The notes under the pieces are model-generated. The model searched no databases. It was not told the DNA's origin and saw nothing but the letters and a program-made list of their open reading frames with translations. The translations under genes were made by a program, and so were the position numbers. A DNA stretch of 64,000 bases. Origin: OLB9 sp041392785 (lineage in GTDB: Bacteria; Bacteroidota; Bacteroidia; Chitinophagales; Saprospiraceae). Positions 44,831 through 54,510 of this stretch are shown piece after piece (positions within the stretch are counted from its first letter, which is position 1; the number at the start of each line of letters is the position of its first letter). The stretch is from NCBI GenBank assembly GCA_041392785.1, contig JAWKLK010000001.1, positions 744,001-808,000 of the forward strand, written 5' to 3'.

Positions 44831-45695
44831 CAAGATCAACACCTATGCGGGAATACCTGAAGAATTAGCTACTTTTGATGCATCTGCAGTTTTATTACAG
44901 AGCATACCTTATGATGGTACCAGTAGCTGGGGTAAAGGAGCAGATAAAGGATTTGATGCATTTTGGTGGGCTTCTGCCAATATGGAACTGTATGATATTG
45001 AGACAGACACTGAAGTCTATAAGGTTGGAGTTCATACTTTACCTGCTGTAAAAGAAGATCGATCACCTGAGCAGGTATTTGAAGCAGTATATACTGAGGC
45101 AAAAAAAAACTTAAAGTTAGGTAAGTTTTACACAGTATTCGGAGGTGAACACTCCATCAGCATCGGATTGATTAAAGCTTATTATGAAAAATATGACGAC
45201 TTGACCATCCTTCAGATAGATGCCCACGCTGACTTACGTGATGCTTATATGGGTACAAAATACAACCATGCCTGTGCAGTGCATGATGCTAGCAGAAATG
45301 CACATCTCATGCAGGTGGGCATCCGTAGCATGGATATTTCTGAAAAGCAGTGGATGAACACTAAGAATGTGTACTTTGCACATGATATCATGGACAATGA
45401 TTTCTGGATGGAAGAGGCCATAGGTAAAATGCATGACAAAGTGTATATTACATTTGACCTTGATGCCTTTGACGCATCACTTATGCCATCAACTGGCACT
45501 CCCGAACCTGGTGGCATGCAGTGGTATCAGACCCTAGAATTTTTGAGAAAGGTATTTCACAGACGAGATGTCGTAGGTTTTGATATCGTGGAGTTACTTC
45601 CTAATGAACACAATCCCGCTCCTGATTTTCTAGCGGCAAAATTGTATTACAAAATGTTGACTTATAAATTTGAAAATCAATTAAAATCCATTTAA
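44820..45695 (+). CDS. speB: Agmatinase (ureohydrolase family)
   Basis: A 291-residue arginase/agmatinase-family enzyme. Manganese-binding motifs are all present: GGEHSISIG (His), DAHADLRD (Asp, His, Asp), and ITFDLDAFD (Asp, Asp). It should cleave agmatine to putrescine and urea in the cytoplasm. It overlaps the arginine decarboxylase gene by 11 bases, which favours agmatine as substrate, and is followed after 22 bases by a deoxyhypusine-synthase-like gene. Confidence 0.88.
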   Translation: MTTDKINTYAGIPEELATFDASAVLLQSIPYDGTSSWGKGADKGFDAFWWASANMELYDIETDTEVYKVGVHTLPAVKEDRSPEQVFEAVYTEAKKNLKLGKFYTVFGGEHSISIGLIKAYYEKYDDLTILQIDAHADLRDAYMGTKYNHACAVHDASRNAHLMQVGIRSMDISEKQWMNTKNVYFAHDIMDNDFWMEEAIGKMHDKVYITFDLDAFDASLMPSTGTPEPGGMQWYQTLEFLRKVFHRRDVVGFDIVELLPNEHNPAPDFLAAKLYYKMLTYKFENQLKSI

Positions 45696-45717
45696 TAGTA
45701 TATAAAGTATCGATATA

Positions 45718-46683
45718 ATGCTAATTACAGAATTTTTAAAACACCACTATAAACATTTTAATGCTGCAGCGTTGATAGACGCTTCTGAAGGTTATATCGC
45801 ACATCTAAACGATGGCGGTAAGATGATGGTCACACTAGCGGGTGCAATGAGTACAGCTGAGCTTGGAAAATCACTTGCAGAGATGATCCGCCAGGACAAA
45901 GTGCATATAATTTCTTGCACTGGGGCAAATCTTGAAGAGGACATCATGAATTTAGTGGCACACTCACATTACAAAAGAGTTCCGCATTATAGAGATCTAA
46001 GCCCGCAAGATGAGTGGGATCTATTAGAAAACCATTACAACAGAGTCACCGATACTTGCATCCCTGAAGAAGAAGCATTTAGACGCCTTCAAAAGCATTT
46101 ATGGGATATTTGGAGTACTGCTGAAAAAAACGGCGAGCGCTACTTCCCTCATGAATTTATGTATAAGATGCTCTTGAGCGGCGTATTAGAACAATATTAT
46201 GAGATAGATCCAAAAAACAGTTGGATGCTAGCTGCCGCAGAAAAAAATATTCCTATTGTTGTTCCTGGCTGGGAAGACAGTACTATGGGAAACATCTTCG
46301 CCTCATATTGTATCAAAGGACAATTGAAGGCATCTACTATGAAAAGTGGAATTGAGTATATGATGTGGCTTGCCGATTGGTATACAAAAAATTGTGATGG
46401 TAAAGGCATAGGATTTTTCCAAATCGGAGGTGGTATCGCTGGAGATTTTCCGATATGTGTAGTGCCAATGCTGTATCAAGATATGGAAATGCATGATGTC
46501 CCATTCTGGTCCTATTTTTGTCAGATCAGCGATAGTACAACCAGTTATGGCTCATATTCCGGTGCTGTACCTAATGAAAAGATAACTTGGGGAAAATTGG
46601 ACATTCATACACCAAAATTTATTGTAGAAAGCGACGCTACGATTGTGGCACCGCTGATGTTTGCTATCATTTTGGGGCAGTAG
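45718..46683 (+). CDS. Deoxyhypusine synthase-like protein
   Basis: A 321-residue protein of the deoxyhypusine synthase family: VTLAGAMSTAELGKSLAEMI near residue 40, SCTGANLEED, PGWEDSTMGNIFASY, GGGIAGDFPICVVPM, and NEKITWGKLD, which holds the position of the catalytic lysine. In eukaryotes and archaea the enzyme transfers the aminobutyl group of spermidine to eIF5A; bacteria have no eIF5A, so the bacterial members must do something else. The operon (arginine decarboxylase, agmatinase) points to an NAD-dependent aminobutyl transfer in polyamine synthesis, for example to homospermidine or a related product. This is inference. Confidence 0.85.
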   Translation: MLITEFLKHHYKHFNAAALIDASEGYIAHLNDGGKMMVTLAGAMSTAELGKSLAEMIRQDKVHIISCTGANLEEDIMNLVAHSHYKRVPHYRDLSPQDEWDLLENHYNRVTDTCIPEEEAFRRLQKHLWDIWSTAEKNGERYFPHEFMYKMLLSGVLEQYYEIDPKNSWMLAAAEKNIPIVVPGWEDSTMGNIFASYCIKGQLKASTMKSGIEYMMWLADWYTKNCDGKGIGFFQIGGGIAGDFPICVVPMLYQDMEMHDVPFWSYFCQISDSTTSYGSYSGAVPNEKITWGKLDIHTPKFIVESDATIVAPLMFAIILGQ

Positions 46684-46707
46684 TAAACTTAATCGTCACC
46701 CAATAAT

Positions 46708-49700
46708 CTACATATTTCTCCTGTATTTCCCACCAACGGCATAGAGAGCATGCGTAATCTGTCCTAATGTGCAAATCTTTGATGTTTCCATCAAGGCTTC
46801 AAACAAGTTTTCATTTTGGATGGCCTTTTGTTGGAGCATTTTCAACGATGATGAAGAGTTTTCTGCATTCACAGTTTTTAATGCATTGACGGTATCTATT
46901 TGATCTACCTTTTCTTTTTCAGTGGCACGAATTACTTCCTTTGGGATAATAGTCGGCGAACCTTCAGAAGATAAAAACGTATTCACTCCTATGATCGGGT
47001 ATTCTCCTGTGTGTTTCAAAGTCTCATAATACAAAGACTCTTCTTGTATCTTACTTCTCTGATACATCGTTTCCATTGCGCCCAATACTCCACCACGCTC
47101 AGTGATCCTGTCAAATTCCATCAACACCGCTTCTTCCACTAAATCTGTCAACTCCTCTATAATAAATGAACCTTGATTTGGGTTTTCATTTTTTGCCAAA
47201 CCAAGTTCTTTGTTTATGATCAATTGGATTGCCATAGCTCTACGGACACTTTCTTCAGTGGGAGTGGTGATGGCTTCATCATAGGCATTGGTATGGAGAG
47301 AATTACAATTGTCATAAATGGCATACAGTGCTTGCAGCGTGGTTCTTATATCATTAAAGGCGATTTCTTGTGCGTGCAATGACCTACCTGATGTCTGGAT
47401 GTGATACTTCAATTTTTGCGATCTGTCATTTCCACCATATTTAAGTTTTATGGCTTTCGCCCAAATCCTCCTTGCAACCCTACCTATCACTGCATACTCA
47501 GGATCTACACCGTTTGAAAAGAAAAATGAGAGATTTGGCGCAAAATCATCGATATGCATGCCTCGACTAAGGTAATACTCTACGAATGTAAATCCATTGG
47601 ATAATGTAAATGCAAGTTGTGAAATGGGGTTTGCACCTGCCTCTGCAATATGATACCCAGAAATTGAAACTGAATAAAAATTGCGCACTTCATTATCTAT
47701 AAAATATTGTTGTACATCGCCCATCAATCTCAATGAAAACTCTGTAGAAAAAATACAAGTATTTTGTGCTTGATCTTCCTTTAAAATATCAGCTTGCACT
47801 GTACCTCTTACTGAAGATAATGCTTTGCCTTTTAAGTCGTTATACACATCGGCTGGCAATACTTCGTCTCCGGTGATACCCAGTAAAAGTGTTCCCAAAC
47901 CATCATTACCTTTGGGAATATCTGCTTTATAGCGTGGTCTCGCTAATCCTTTTTTGTCATATTTTTGTGCTAGTTTTAATTCTACAAGGTGGATGAGATT
48001 ATTGTCCCTGATATATTTTTCGCAAAGCTGGTCTATGGCTGCATTCATAAAAAAAGCGCATATGGTAGCCGCCGGTCCATTGATAGTCATTGACACCGAT
48101 GTAGCAGGATCTGACAAATCAAAGCCTGAATACAAAATTTTTGCATCATCAAGGCAGCAAATACTGACTCCCGAATTGCCAATTTTGCCGTAAATATCTG
48201 GTCTGTAATCCGGATCTTCTCCGTAAAGAGTTACAGAGTCAAAAGCAGTTGATAACCTTTTGGCGGGCATGCCTATAGACACATAGTGAAATCTACGATT
48301 TGTCCTCTCTGGGCCACCTTCCCCAGCAAACATTCTTGTAGGATCTTCATTTTGCCTTTTGAATGGGAAAACACCGGATGTGTATGGAAATGAACCTGGA
48401 ACATTTTCCTGAAGATTCCATGTAAGAATGTCTCCCCAATCTTTATATTTTGGTAGTGATATTTTGGGAATTCTATTATTTGATAGCGATGAAGTGAAAG
48501 GTATTACTTTGACTGCTTTATCTCTAACATAATACACAAACTCATCGGAGCCATAAGCTTGTTTTAAAGATTCCCAACCTTCAAGAATTCGCTTATTTTC
48601 GCCACTCAGGTCTTGCCAGTATTTTTCGAAGACAGGCTTAAGATGATTGGATTCATGATCAGACAATAATGTCATGGTTTGATTGATACAATAAGCATTA
48701 GTGGCAATCTTTGATTGCCTTTGCACATCTTTGTCATATTGACGATTATTCTCACTGATTTCCGAAAGATATCGGGTACGTTGTGGCGGTATAATATAGA
48801 TCTTTTCGCTAGTACCTAATGGCAAATTTAGATGTGTTGTAAAATTGATATTGGGCTTTTTCTTAGCCATATTGAGCATGATATGCCTGTACAACGCGTT
48901 GGTACCTGGGTCATTAAACTGAGATGCTATAGTACCAAAAACCGGAAGATCATCCTCTGCCACATCCCAAAGATTATGGTTGCGACGATATTGTTTTTTA
49001 ACATCCCTTAAAGCGTCTGCGGCTCCTTTTTTATCAAACTTATTGATGGCGATAACGTCCGCAAAGTCTAACATATCTATCTTTTCCAACTGGCTGGCAG
49101 CCCCATATTCCGGTGTCATGATATACATCGTATAGTCCGAATGGTCAACTATTTCTGTATCAGACTGACCTATCCCCGATGTCTCAAGAATTATTAGATC
49201 GAAACCTGCGGCTTTCAGCACATTCACCGCACCCTGTACATATTTTGACAATGCTAGGTTGGCCTGTCTCGTGGCCAATGATCGCATATAAACTCTCGGG
49301 TCTTGGATAGCGTTCATACGGATTCTATCACCTAACAAGGCACCTCCCGTTTTACGCTTGGATGGATCAACGGACACTATAGCAATAGATTTATCAGCAA
49401 AGTCCAATAAAAATCTCCTCACTAATTCATCTATCATACTCGATTTGCCCGCCCCACCCGTACCGGTGATGCCTAATACAACGCTATGGTCATCATGTAC
49501 AGTTGGGATAGTGTGCTTTTCAGGATAATTTTCGATGCCAGATATAATCCTAGCTATTTTAGGGTGATCTGCTGTGGTTAGACCGGGTGTATAATCTGCA
49601 CTTGAGTCATCTCCAATAGAAAAGTCGCACTTCTCCAAAACATCATTGATCATGCCTTGTAACCCCATCTCTCTACCATCATCGGGCGAGTAGATCCTCT

Positions 49701-50055
49701 CTATTCCGTAATTATGGAGATCTGTTATTTCTGTAGGCAAAATGGTTCCGCCACCGCCACCAAAAACCTTGATATGTCCACATTTTTTTTCATGGAGTAA
49801 GTCATAGACGTATTTGAAATACTCATTGTGCCCACCTTGATATGATGTGATGGCAATACCTTGTACATCCTCCTGTATCGCTGTTTCTACTATCTCCGCA
49901 GCCGATCTATTATGTCCAAGGTGGATGATCTCAGCACCGGATTTTTGCAAAATTCGACGCATAATATTGATAGCGGCATCATGCCCGTCAAATAGAGAAC
50001 CGGCTGTGACAATTCTGATTTTATGCTTGGGTTGGTAGGGTTGTGGTTCTATCAT
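46708..50055 (-). CDS. icmF: Fused acyl-CoA mutase with G-protein chaperone (IcmF type)
   Basis: A 1,115-residue fusion. Residues 1-140: B12-binding domain with LFDGHDAAIN (cobalamin His25), TSYQGG and GGGGGT. Residues about 190-430: MeaB-like G domain with P-loop GITGTGGAGKSS (195-206), ETSGIGQSDTEIVDHSD (switch) and NKFD. Residues about 540-1115: mutase TIM barrel (GMPAKRLSTAFDSVTLYGED, SISGYHIAEAGANPISQLA). This order is that of IcmF, which converts isobutyryl-CoA and n-butyryl-CoA, or related branched acyl-CoAs, rather than of the two-subunit methylmalonyl-CoA mutase. Substrate among these cannot be fixed by eye. It has a promoter box about 50 bases upstream and converges with the polyamine operon. 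Confidence 0.93.
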   Translation of the reverse strand: MIEPQPYQPKHKIRIVTAGSLFDGHDAAINIMRRILQKSGAEIIHLGHNRSAAEIVETAIQEDVQGIAITSYQGGHNEYFKYVYDLLHEKKCGHIKVFGGGGGTILPTEITDLHNYGIERIYSPDDGREMGLQGMINDVLEKCDFSIGDDSSADYTPGLTTADHPKIARIISGIENYPEKHTIPTVHDDHSVVLGITGTGGAGKSSMIDELVRRFLLDFADKSIAIVSVDPSKRKTGGALLGDRIRMNAIQDPRVYMRSLATRQANLALSKYVQGAVNVLKAAGFDLIILETSGIGQSDTEIVDHSDYTMYIMTPEYGAASQLEKIDMLDFADVIAINKFDKKGAADALRDVKKQYRRNHNLWDVAEDDLPVFGTIASQFNDPGTNALYRHIMLNMAKKKPNINFTTHLNLPLGTSEKIYIIPPQRTRYLSEISENNRQYDKDVQRQSKIATNAYCINQTMTLLSDHESNHLKPVFEKYWQDLSGENKRILEGWESLKQAYGSDEFVYYVRDKAVKVIPFTSSLSNNRIPKISLPKYKDWGDILTWNLQENVPGSFPYTSGVFPFKRQNEDPTRMFAGEGGPERTNRRFHYVSIGMPAKRLSTAFDSVTLYGEDPDYRPDIYGKIGNSGVSICCLDDAKILYSGFDLSDPATSVSMTINGPAATICAFFMNAAIDQLCEKYIRDNNLIHLVELKLAQKYDKKGLARPRYKADIPKGNDGLGTLLLGITGDEVLPADVYNDLKGKALSSVRGTVQADILKEDQAQNTCIFSTEFSLRLMGDVQQYFIDNEVRNFYSVSISGYHIAEAGANPISQLAFTLSNGFTFVEYYLSRGMHIDDFAPNLSFFFSNGVDPEYAVIGRVARRIWAKAIKLKYGGNDRSQKLKYHIQTSGRSLHAQEIAFNDIRTTLQALYAIYDNCNSLHTNAYDEAITTPTEESVRRAMAIQLIINKELGLAKNENPNQGSFIIEELTDLVEEAVLMEFDRITERGGVLGAMETMYQRSKIQEESLYYETLKHTGEYPIIGVNTFLSSEGSPTIIPKEVIRATEKEKVDQIDTVNALKTVNAENSSSSLKMLQQKAIQNENLFEALMETSKICTLGQITHALYAVGGKYRRNM

Positions 50056-50106
50056 TTAGTGGAACTTTTTGTGATGATTTAGTACCTCAAGTAGGGATAC
50101 AGGCAG

Positions 50107-50114
50107 CAAAAATA
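50107..50114 (-). promoter_or_regulatory. -7 promoter box for icmF
   Basis: Minus strand reads TATTTTTG, exact TAnnTTTG, with CTTG 20 bases upstream. It lies back to back with the rsmG promoter. Confidence 0.55.
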
Positions 50115-50165
50115 CGGATTATACCTATTACATCCAAGTTACTTCTTTATGATCCAACTAATAAG

Positions 50166-50173
50166 TATCTTTG
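50166..50173 (+). promoter_or_regulatory. -7 promoter box for rsmG
   Basis: TATCTTTG, exact TAnnTTTG. It overlaps the first codon of the longest rsmG frame (50171), so translation must begin further in, most likely at TTG 50198. Confidence 0.55.
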
Positions 50174-50197
50174 TGCCACTTCAAACTAGTTAAATCA

Positions 50198-50821
50198 TTG
50201 GAATACATTCTCAAATATTTTAATGCGCTCGAGACATCACAAATAGACAAGTTTAATGCAATAGAAGACGTCTATAAAGAATGGAATAGTCAGATAAACG
50301 TCATCTCCCGCAAGGATATAGACAATCTCTATTTGCATCATGTATTACATTCATTGGCAATAGCCAAGTTTATTCGCTTCGTTCCTGGGACTTCAATTTT
50401 AGATTTGGGTTCAGGTGGTGGCTTCCCCGGTATCCCTTTGGCAATATTATTTCCTGAATGTCATTTCCTCTTGGTGGATAGCATCCGGAAAAAAGGTATA
50501 GTTGCTCAGGAAGTGATTCAGGCTACTGAATTAACAAATGTTACGTTTCAACATGCACGTGTAGAAGATATTAAGTCCAAACATGATTTTGTAGTTTCAA
50601 GAGCTGTAGCCAAAATAGATAAACTATTACCTTGGTCTCGAAAGGTAATTCATCAAAAACATAAAAATTTGTACCCCAATGGATTGATTGCACTTAAAGG
50701 TGATTTGAATCCCGAAATAGCGTTACTACCAAAACATGAATACTATGAAACTGTCAAACTGACAGACTACTTTGAAGAGCCATACTTTTCTGAAAAAAGC
50801 CTTTTGTACATCCAAGCATAA
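50198..50821 (+). CDS. rsmG: 16S rRNA (guanine-N7) methyltransferase RsmG (GidB)
   Basis: A 207-residue SAM-dependent methyltransferase acting on G527 of 16S rRNA. Motifs: YKEWNSQINVISRKDIDNLY and HHVLHSLAIAKFI, the SAM loop DLGSGGGFPGIPLAILFP, LVDSIRKKG, and FVVSRAVAKIDKLLPW. The TTG at 50198 (LEYILKYFNAL) is chosen because the promoter box at 50166-50173 rules out the TTG at 50171, and this start fits the family's N terminus. No ATG precedes the conserved part. Confidence 0.9.
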   Translation: MEYILKYFNALETSQIDKFNAIEDVYKEWNSQINVISRKDIDNLYLHHVLHSLAIAKFIRFVPGTSILDLGSGGGFPGIPLAILFPECHFLLVDSIRKKGIVAQEVIQATELTNVTFQHARVEDIKSKHDFVVSRAVAKIDKLLPWSRKVIHQKHKNLYPNGLIALKGDLNPEIALLPKHEYYETVKLTDYFEEPYFSEKSLLYIQA

Positions 50822-50898
50822 TGTGTTGATTATCATCATATTACGATATTTTAATTTTAAGACTATCTGATTTTTTAGACCATGTAGCCAAAATTTAT

Positions 50899-50906
50899 TA
50901 CATTTG
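50899..50906 (+). promoter_or_regulatory. -7 promoter box for the tryptophan/aminomuconate genes
   Basis: TACATTTG, exact TAnnTTTG, 19 bases before ATG 50926, with a T-rich stretch in the -33 region. Confidence 0.55.
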
Positions 50907-50925
50907 ACGAATCAATCAGTACGAA

Positions 50926-51357
50926 ATGGATGAAGTAAAAAGTGCTTTGCTGACATCAAAAGCCACGCCACGTGGCAAATATCCACATGTGAAGCAAGTA
51001 GGACCATTTGTCTTTGTCTCAGGCACAAGTAGCAGGCGTAAGGATAACACTATCGCTGGGTCTTCTGCAGATGAATTTGGCACTGTACACTTAGATATAA
51101 AAGCTCAAACCCACGAAGTTATTAAAAATATTGAGGATATACTTAGTGAAGTTGGTCTAAACCTAAACCATGTAGTAGATGTCACTACTTTTCTTGTGTC
51201 AATGAATGATTTTGGGGGCTACAATGAGGTCTATGGTCAATATTTTGGTTATGATGGACCTACGCGAACCACAGTTGCAGTACATCAATTGCCGCATCCA
51301 CATCTTTTGATTGAGATTAAAGTTATGGCTTACAAATCGGTTGATGCTTTGCATTAA
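50926..51357 (+). CDS. RidA-family 2-aminomuconate deaminase
   Basis: A 143-residue YjgF/RidA-family protein: GKYPHVKQVGPFVFVSGTSS, KAQTHEVIKNIEDILSEVGL, VDVTTFLVSMNDFGGYNEVY, RTTVAVHQLPHPHLLIEIK. The longer N terminus (KSALLTSKATPRGKYPH) and the site differ from generic RidA at 41966, and match aminomuconate deaminases of the kynurenine branch. It would convert 2-aminomuconate to 2-oxo-hex-3-enedioate. The gene group (tryptophan 2,3-dioxygenase and an aldehyde dehydrogenase follow) supports this. Function is by family and context. Confidence 0.8.
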   Translation: MDEVKSALLTSKATPRGKYPHVKQVGPFVFVSGTSSRRKDNTIAGSSADEFGTVHLDIKAQTHEVIKNIEDILSEVGLNLNHVVDVTTFLVSMNDFGGYNEVYGQYFGYDGPTRTTVAVHQLPHPHLLIEIKVMAYKSVDALH

Positions 51358-51418
51358 TAGAATGCAAACTGTATAATTTTTTATAATTCCATCCTCAAAA
51401 AAATATAAAACACATTTT

Positions 51419-52516
51419 ATGAAGGACAGCAAATATTCTTCTATTCATTATAACTCGTATCTTCAAATCGATGCTTTGCTTTCTACTCAAAATCTGAGAA
51501 GTGACCAACTAGGTACGCATGCACATGACGAGATGTTGTTTATTATCGTACACCAAGTATATGAATTATGGTTTAAACAAATAAATTATGAGCTTAGGAG
51601 TATTGCAACCTTCTTCAGCGATAATACCGTAAATGAACGAAACATCGGAACGGCGGTGGGCCGACTCGATAGAATTGCAGAAATAATGAAATTGTTGATT
51701 CAACAGATACAGATTATAGAAACAATGACACCTCTGGATTTTCTTGATTTCAGAAATTACTTATTCCCTGCATCGGGGTTCCAAAGTTTTCAATTTAGAG
51801 AAATGGAAGTACTACTCGGTTTGAAAGAACAATGGCGAACCACCTACAATAACAAGCCGTATCACTGTGTGTTTTCTGATGAGAAAAAATCTTCTTTACA
51901 CCACCTCGAATCGTCAAAATCTCTGTTTGAATTGATAGAAGATTGGTTGGAGCGCACTCCATTCCTAGAGTTTGGCACTTTCAAATTTGTAGAATCCTAT
52001 CGTAAAGCTGTACAAAATATGCTTAACAAAGAGAAAGAGGCTATAATTAATAGCGATATTTTGAGTAGTGAAGCAAAAGAAATGAGACTGAAAATGTTGG
52101 GTGATACTGACACATATTTTTCCGTAATAATGGATGAAAATGCCCATAATGATAAACTAAAATCAGGTCAACTTCGCCTATCCTACAAAGCAACAATAGC
52201 AGCCCTCTTCATAAACCTTTATCGAGATGAGCCAATCTTACATATGCCATTTATTTTACTGTCAAAATTGGTTGAATTGGATGATTTTATTACCACTTGG
52301 CGATATAGACATGCACAAATGGTGATGCGCATGCTTGGAAATAAAGTTGGTACTGGAGGCTCTTCGGGTCATGAATATTTGGCTATGACGGCAGCAAAAC
52401 ATCATATTTTTGCAGATTTTCATAATGTCAGTACCTTACTCATTCCTCGATCAGAACTTCCAGAATTACCGGAAAATTTTAAGAAAAATCTAGGTTTCTA
52501 TTTTTCTACTATTTGA
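51419..52516 (+). CDS. kynA: Tryptophan 2,3-dioxygenase
   Basis: A 365-residue haem dioxygenase that opens the indole ring of tryptophan to N-formylkynurenine. It shows HAHDEMLFIIVHQVYELWFK near residue 35, WRYRHAQMVMRMLGNKVGTG and GGSSGHEYLAMTA, which carry the substrate and haem-proximal region. It is longer than the usual ~280-residue bacterial form, like the eukaryotic and some Bacteroidetes enzymes (about 300-400). It follows the deaminase gene after 61 bases and precedes the dehydrogenase after 12. Confidence 0.9.
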   Translation: MKDSKYSSIHYNSYLQIDALLSTQNLRSDQLGTHAHDEMLFIIVHQVYELWFKQINYELRSIATFFSDNTVNERNIGTAVGRLDRIAEIMKLLIQQIQIIETMTPLDFLDFRNYLFPASGFQSFQFREMEVLLGLKEQWRTTYNNKPYHCVFSDEKKSSLHHLESSKSLFELIEDWLERTPFLEFGTFKFVESYRKAVQNMLNKEKEAIINSDILSSEAKEMRLKMLGDTDTYFSVIMDENAHNDKLKSGQLRLSYKATIAALFINLYRDEPILHMPFILLSKLVELDDFITTWRYRHAQMVMRMLGNKVGTGGSSGHEYLAMTAAKHHIFADFHNVSTLLIPRSELPELPENFKKNLGFYFSTI

Positions 52517-52528
52517 TATTTGTTACCC

Positions 52529-53971
52529 ATGGAGATTATTAACAATTATATCAATGGCACCTTCGAATTACCAAAAAATGGTACCTATCTTGACAATTTT
52601 GAACCAGCCACTGGTTTGGTGTACAGCAAAATACCCAACTCCGAACTCGCAGATATCGATGCGGCAGTTGTAGCAGCACAAAATGCGTGGGAAGGATGGA
52701 AAAATTTATCCAATGACGATCGTTGCACTTGGATAGAGAAGATAGCAGATGGAATAGAAAACCGCATAGATGAATTTGCAATGGCTGAAAGCAAAGATAA
52801 TGGAAAACCCATCTCTCTTGCGAGAAGTGTGGATATTCCAAGAGCTATTTCAAACTTTAGATTTTTTGCAAAGGCCGTCACACAATGGTCATCTGAATCC
52901 CACCACATGGTTTCAGTCGGGATCAATTATACTTTAAGACAGCCCATCGGTGTAGTAGGATGTATTTCTCCTTGGAACCTCCCACTTTACCTCCTTACAT
53001 GGAAAATAGCACCAGCACTTGCTACTGGAAATACCGTAATCGCAAAGCCTTCTGAAGTCACACCATATACTGCATTTTTGTTGTCTGACGTATGCCGAGA
53101 AATCGGTTTGCCTGCTGGTGTCTTAAATTTAGTGCACGGCACTGGATCCGAAGTAGGTGAAGCCATTTGTACTCATCCAACTATCAAAGCCATCTCCTTT
53201 ACTGGAGGATCGTCGACAGGAAAAAGAATTGCTTCAGTGGCAGCACCTATGTTTAAAAAGTTGTCTCTCGAATTGGGTGGAAAAAATCCAAATATCATCT
53301 TTGCAGATTGTAATTACGATAAGATGCTGGCCACAACACTGCGATCTTCCTTTTCTAATCAAGGGCAAATATGCCTTTGTGGCTCAAGGATTTTTATTGA
53401 AAGGCCTCTTTATGATAGGTTTAAAACAGATTTTGTTGCTGCTGTTAAAACACTGCAAATTGGAGATCCAAACCATGTCAGTACCAACATAGGCGCCGTG
53501 GTGTCAGAATCACATATGGACAAAATAATATCCTACATCAATCTAGCCAAGCATGAAGGTGGTACAATATTATGTGGTGGCACCCGTGCTAAAGTGGAAG
53601 AAAGATGTGCCTCAGGTTGGTTTATCTATCCCACCGTAATAGAAGGCCTTGATTACACTTGTAGGACAAATCAAGAAGAAATTTTTGGTCCTGTAGTCAC
53701 CCTGACACCTTTCGATACAGAAGAAGAAGTCGTGCAATATGCAAATAGTACTACCTACGGATTGGCGGCAACAGTCTGGACTGAAAATTTATCGCGAGCG
53801 CATACTATAGCTGATGTTTTAGATTTTGGTATCATTTGGATTAATTGCTGGATGGTCAGAGACTTGCGAACACCTTTTGGTGGTGTAAAGTCTAGTGGTG
53901 TGGGCAGAGAAGGTGGTGTGGAAGCGTTGCGCTTTTTTACAGAGGCTAAAAATGTATGTATAGCTTACTAA
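52529..53971 (+). CDS. Aldehyde dehydrogenase, probably 2-aminomuconate 6-semialdehyde dehydrogenase
   Basis: A 480-residue NAD-dependent aldehyde dehydrogenase: GCISPWNLPLYLLTWKIAPA, FTGGSSTGKRIA, catalytic Glu in LELGGKNPNIIF, catalytic Cys in FSNQGQICLCGSRIF, and EEIFGPVVTLTPF. The ATG at 52529 is preferred to the TTG at 52520. Beside the aminomuconate deaminase and tryptophan dioxygenase genes, 2-aminomuconate semialdehyde is the likely substrate. The 3' end overlaps the convergent thioredoxin-like gene by four bases. Confidence 0.87.
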   Translation: MEIINNYINGTFELPKNGTYLDNFEPATGLVYSKIPNSELADIDAAVVAAQNAWEGWKNLSNDDRCTWIEKIADGIENRIDEFAMAESKDNGKPISLARSVDIPRAISNFRFFAKAVTQWSSESHHMVSVGINYTLRQPIGVVGCISPWNLPLYLLTWKIAPALATGNTVIAKPSEVTPYTAFLLSDVCREIGLPAGVLNLVHGTGSEVGEAICTHPTIKAISFTGGSSTGKRIASVAAPMFKKLSLELGGKNPNIIFADCNYDKMLATTLRSSFSNQGQICLCGSRIFIERPLYDRFKTDFVAAVKTLQIGDPNHVSTNIGAVVSESHMDKIISYINLAKHEGGTILCGGTRAKVEERCASGWFIYPTVIEGLDYTCRTNQEEIFGPVVTLTPFDTEEEVVQYANSTTYGLAATVWTENLSRAHTIADVLDFGIIWINCWMVRDLRTPFGGVKSSGVGREGGVEALRFFTEAKNVCIAY

Positions 53972-54468
53972 TTTTGCTGACGATATTTATCTATTGCTGA
54001 CTCTGCAAACAATAATAAATCTTTATGATACAAGGCACCACTATGTTTGTCCACTACTCGCCCTTTCCCATCCAATATTAGTAATGTAGGAAGTTCGTGA
54101 ATGTCGTATATCAATTTTATATCGGGGCCTTCATCCATTTCAATATCAACATAGTGATTGACAAAATTTCTATTAAAAAAGTCAGCAGTTGCATCGTGTG
54201 AATAGACATCTTTTTTCATCATTTTGCATGGCGTACACCATTTGGCGTTGACATCCACGAAAACCAATTTTTGTTTTTCAACCGCGATCTTCAATACTTC
54301 ACTAAGTAAAATCTTATCTACAAAATGCATTTTTGTGGACTTTTTTGGATCTTCCTTAGCAGTATTGTTTTGCTTGGGTTTTGTCGGTACTACCTGACTG
54401 CTTTTCCTTGCACATTGCAAGTGTGATAATATTAAAATGACGGTGGATAAAACTAAAAATATTCGCAT
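53968..54468 (-). CDS. Thioredoxin-like lipoprotein
   Basis: A 166-residue protein with a lipoprotein signal (SHLQC, Cys about residue 19), a Lys/Pro/Thr-rich linker, and a thioredoxin fold from about residue 55 with the active site WCTPCKMMKKDVYS and the cis-Pro loop HELPTLLILDGKG. It is expected to be membrane-anchored on the periplasmic side, reducing or shuffling disulfides. The substrate is unknown. It lies 43 bases downstream of the lipid kinase gene, on the same strand. Confidence 0.85.
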   Translation of the reverse strand: MRIFLVLSTVILILSHLQCARKSSQVVPTKPKQNNTAKEDPKKSTKMHFVDKILLSEVLKIAVEKQKLVFVDVNAKWCTPCKMMKKDVYSHDATADFFNRNFVNHYVDIEMDEGPDIKLIYDIHELPTLLILDGKGRVVDKHSGALYHKDLLLFAESAIDKYRQQN

Positions 54469-54510
54469 CGGGGTTTACAATAATCGATTGAAGGAATAAA
54501 AATTTCTTCG

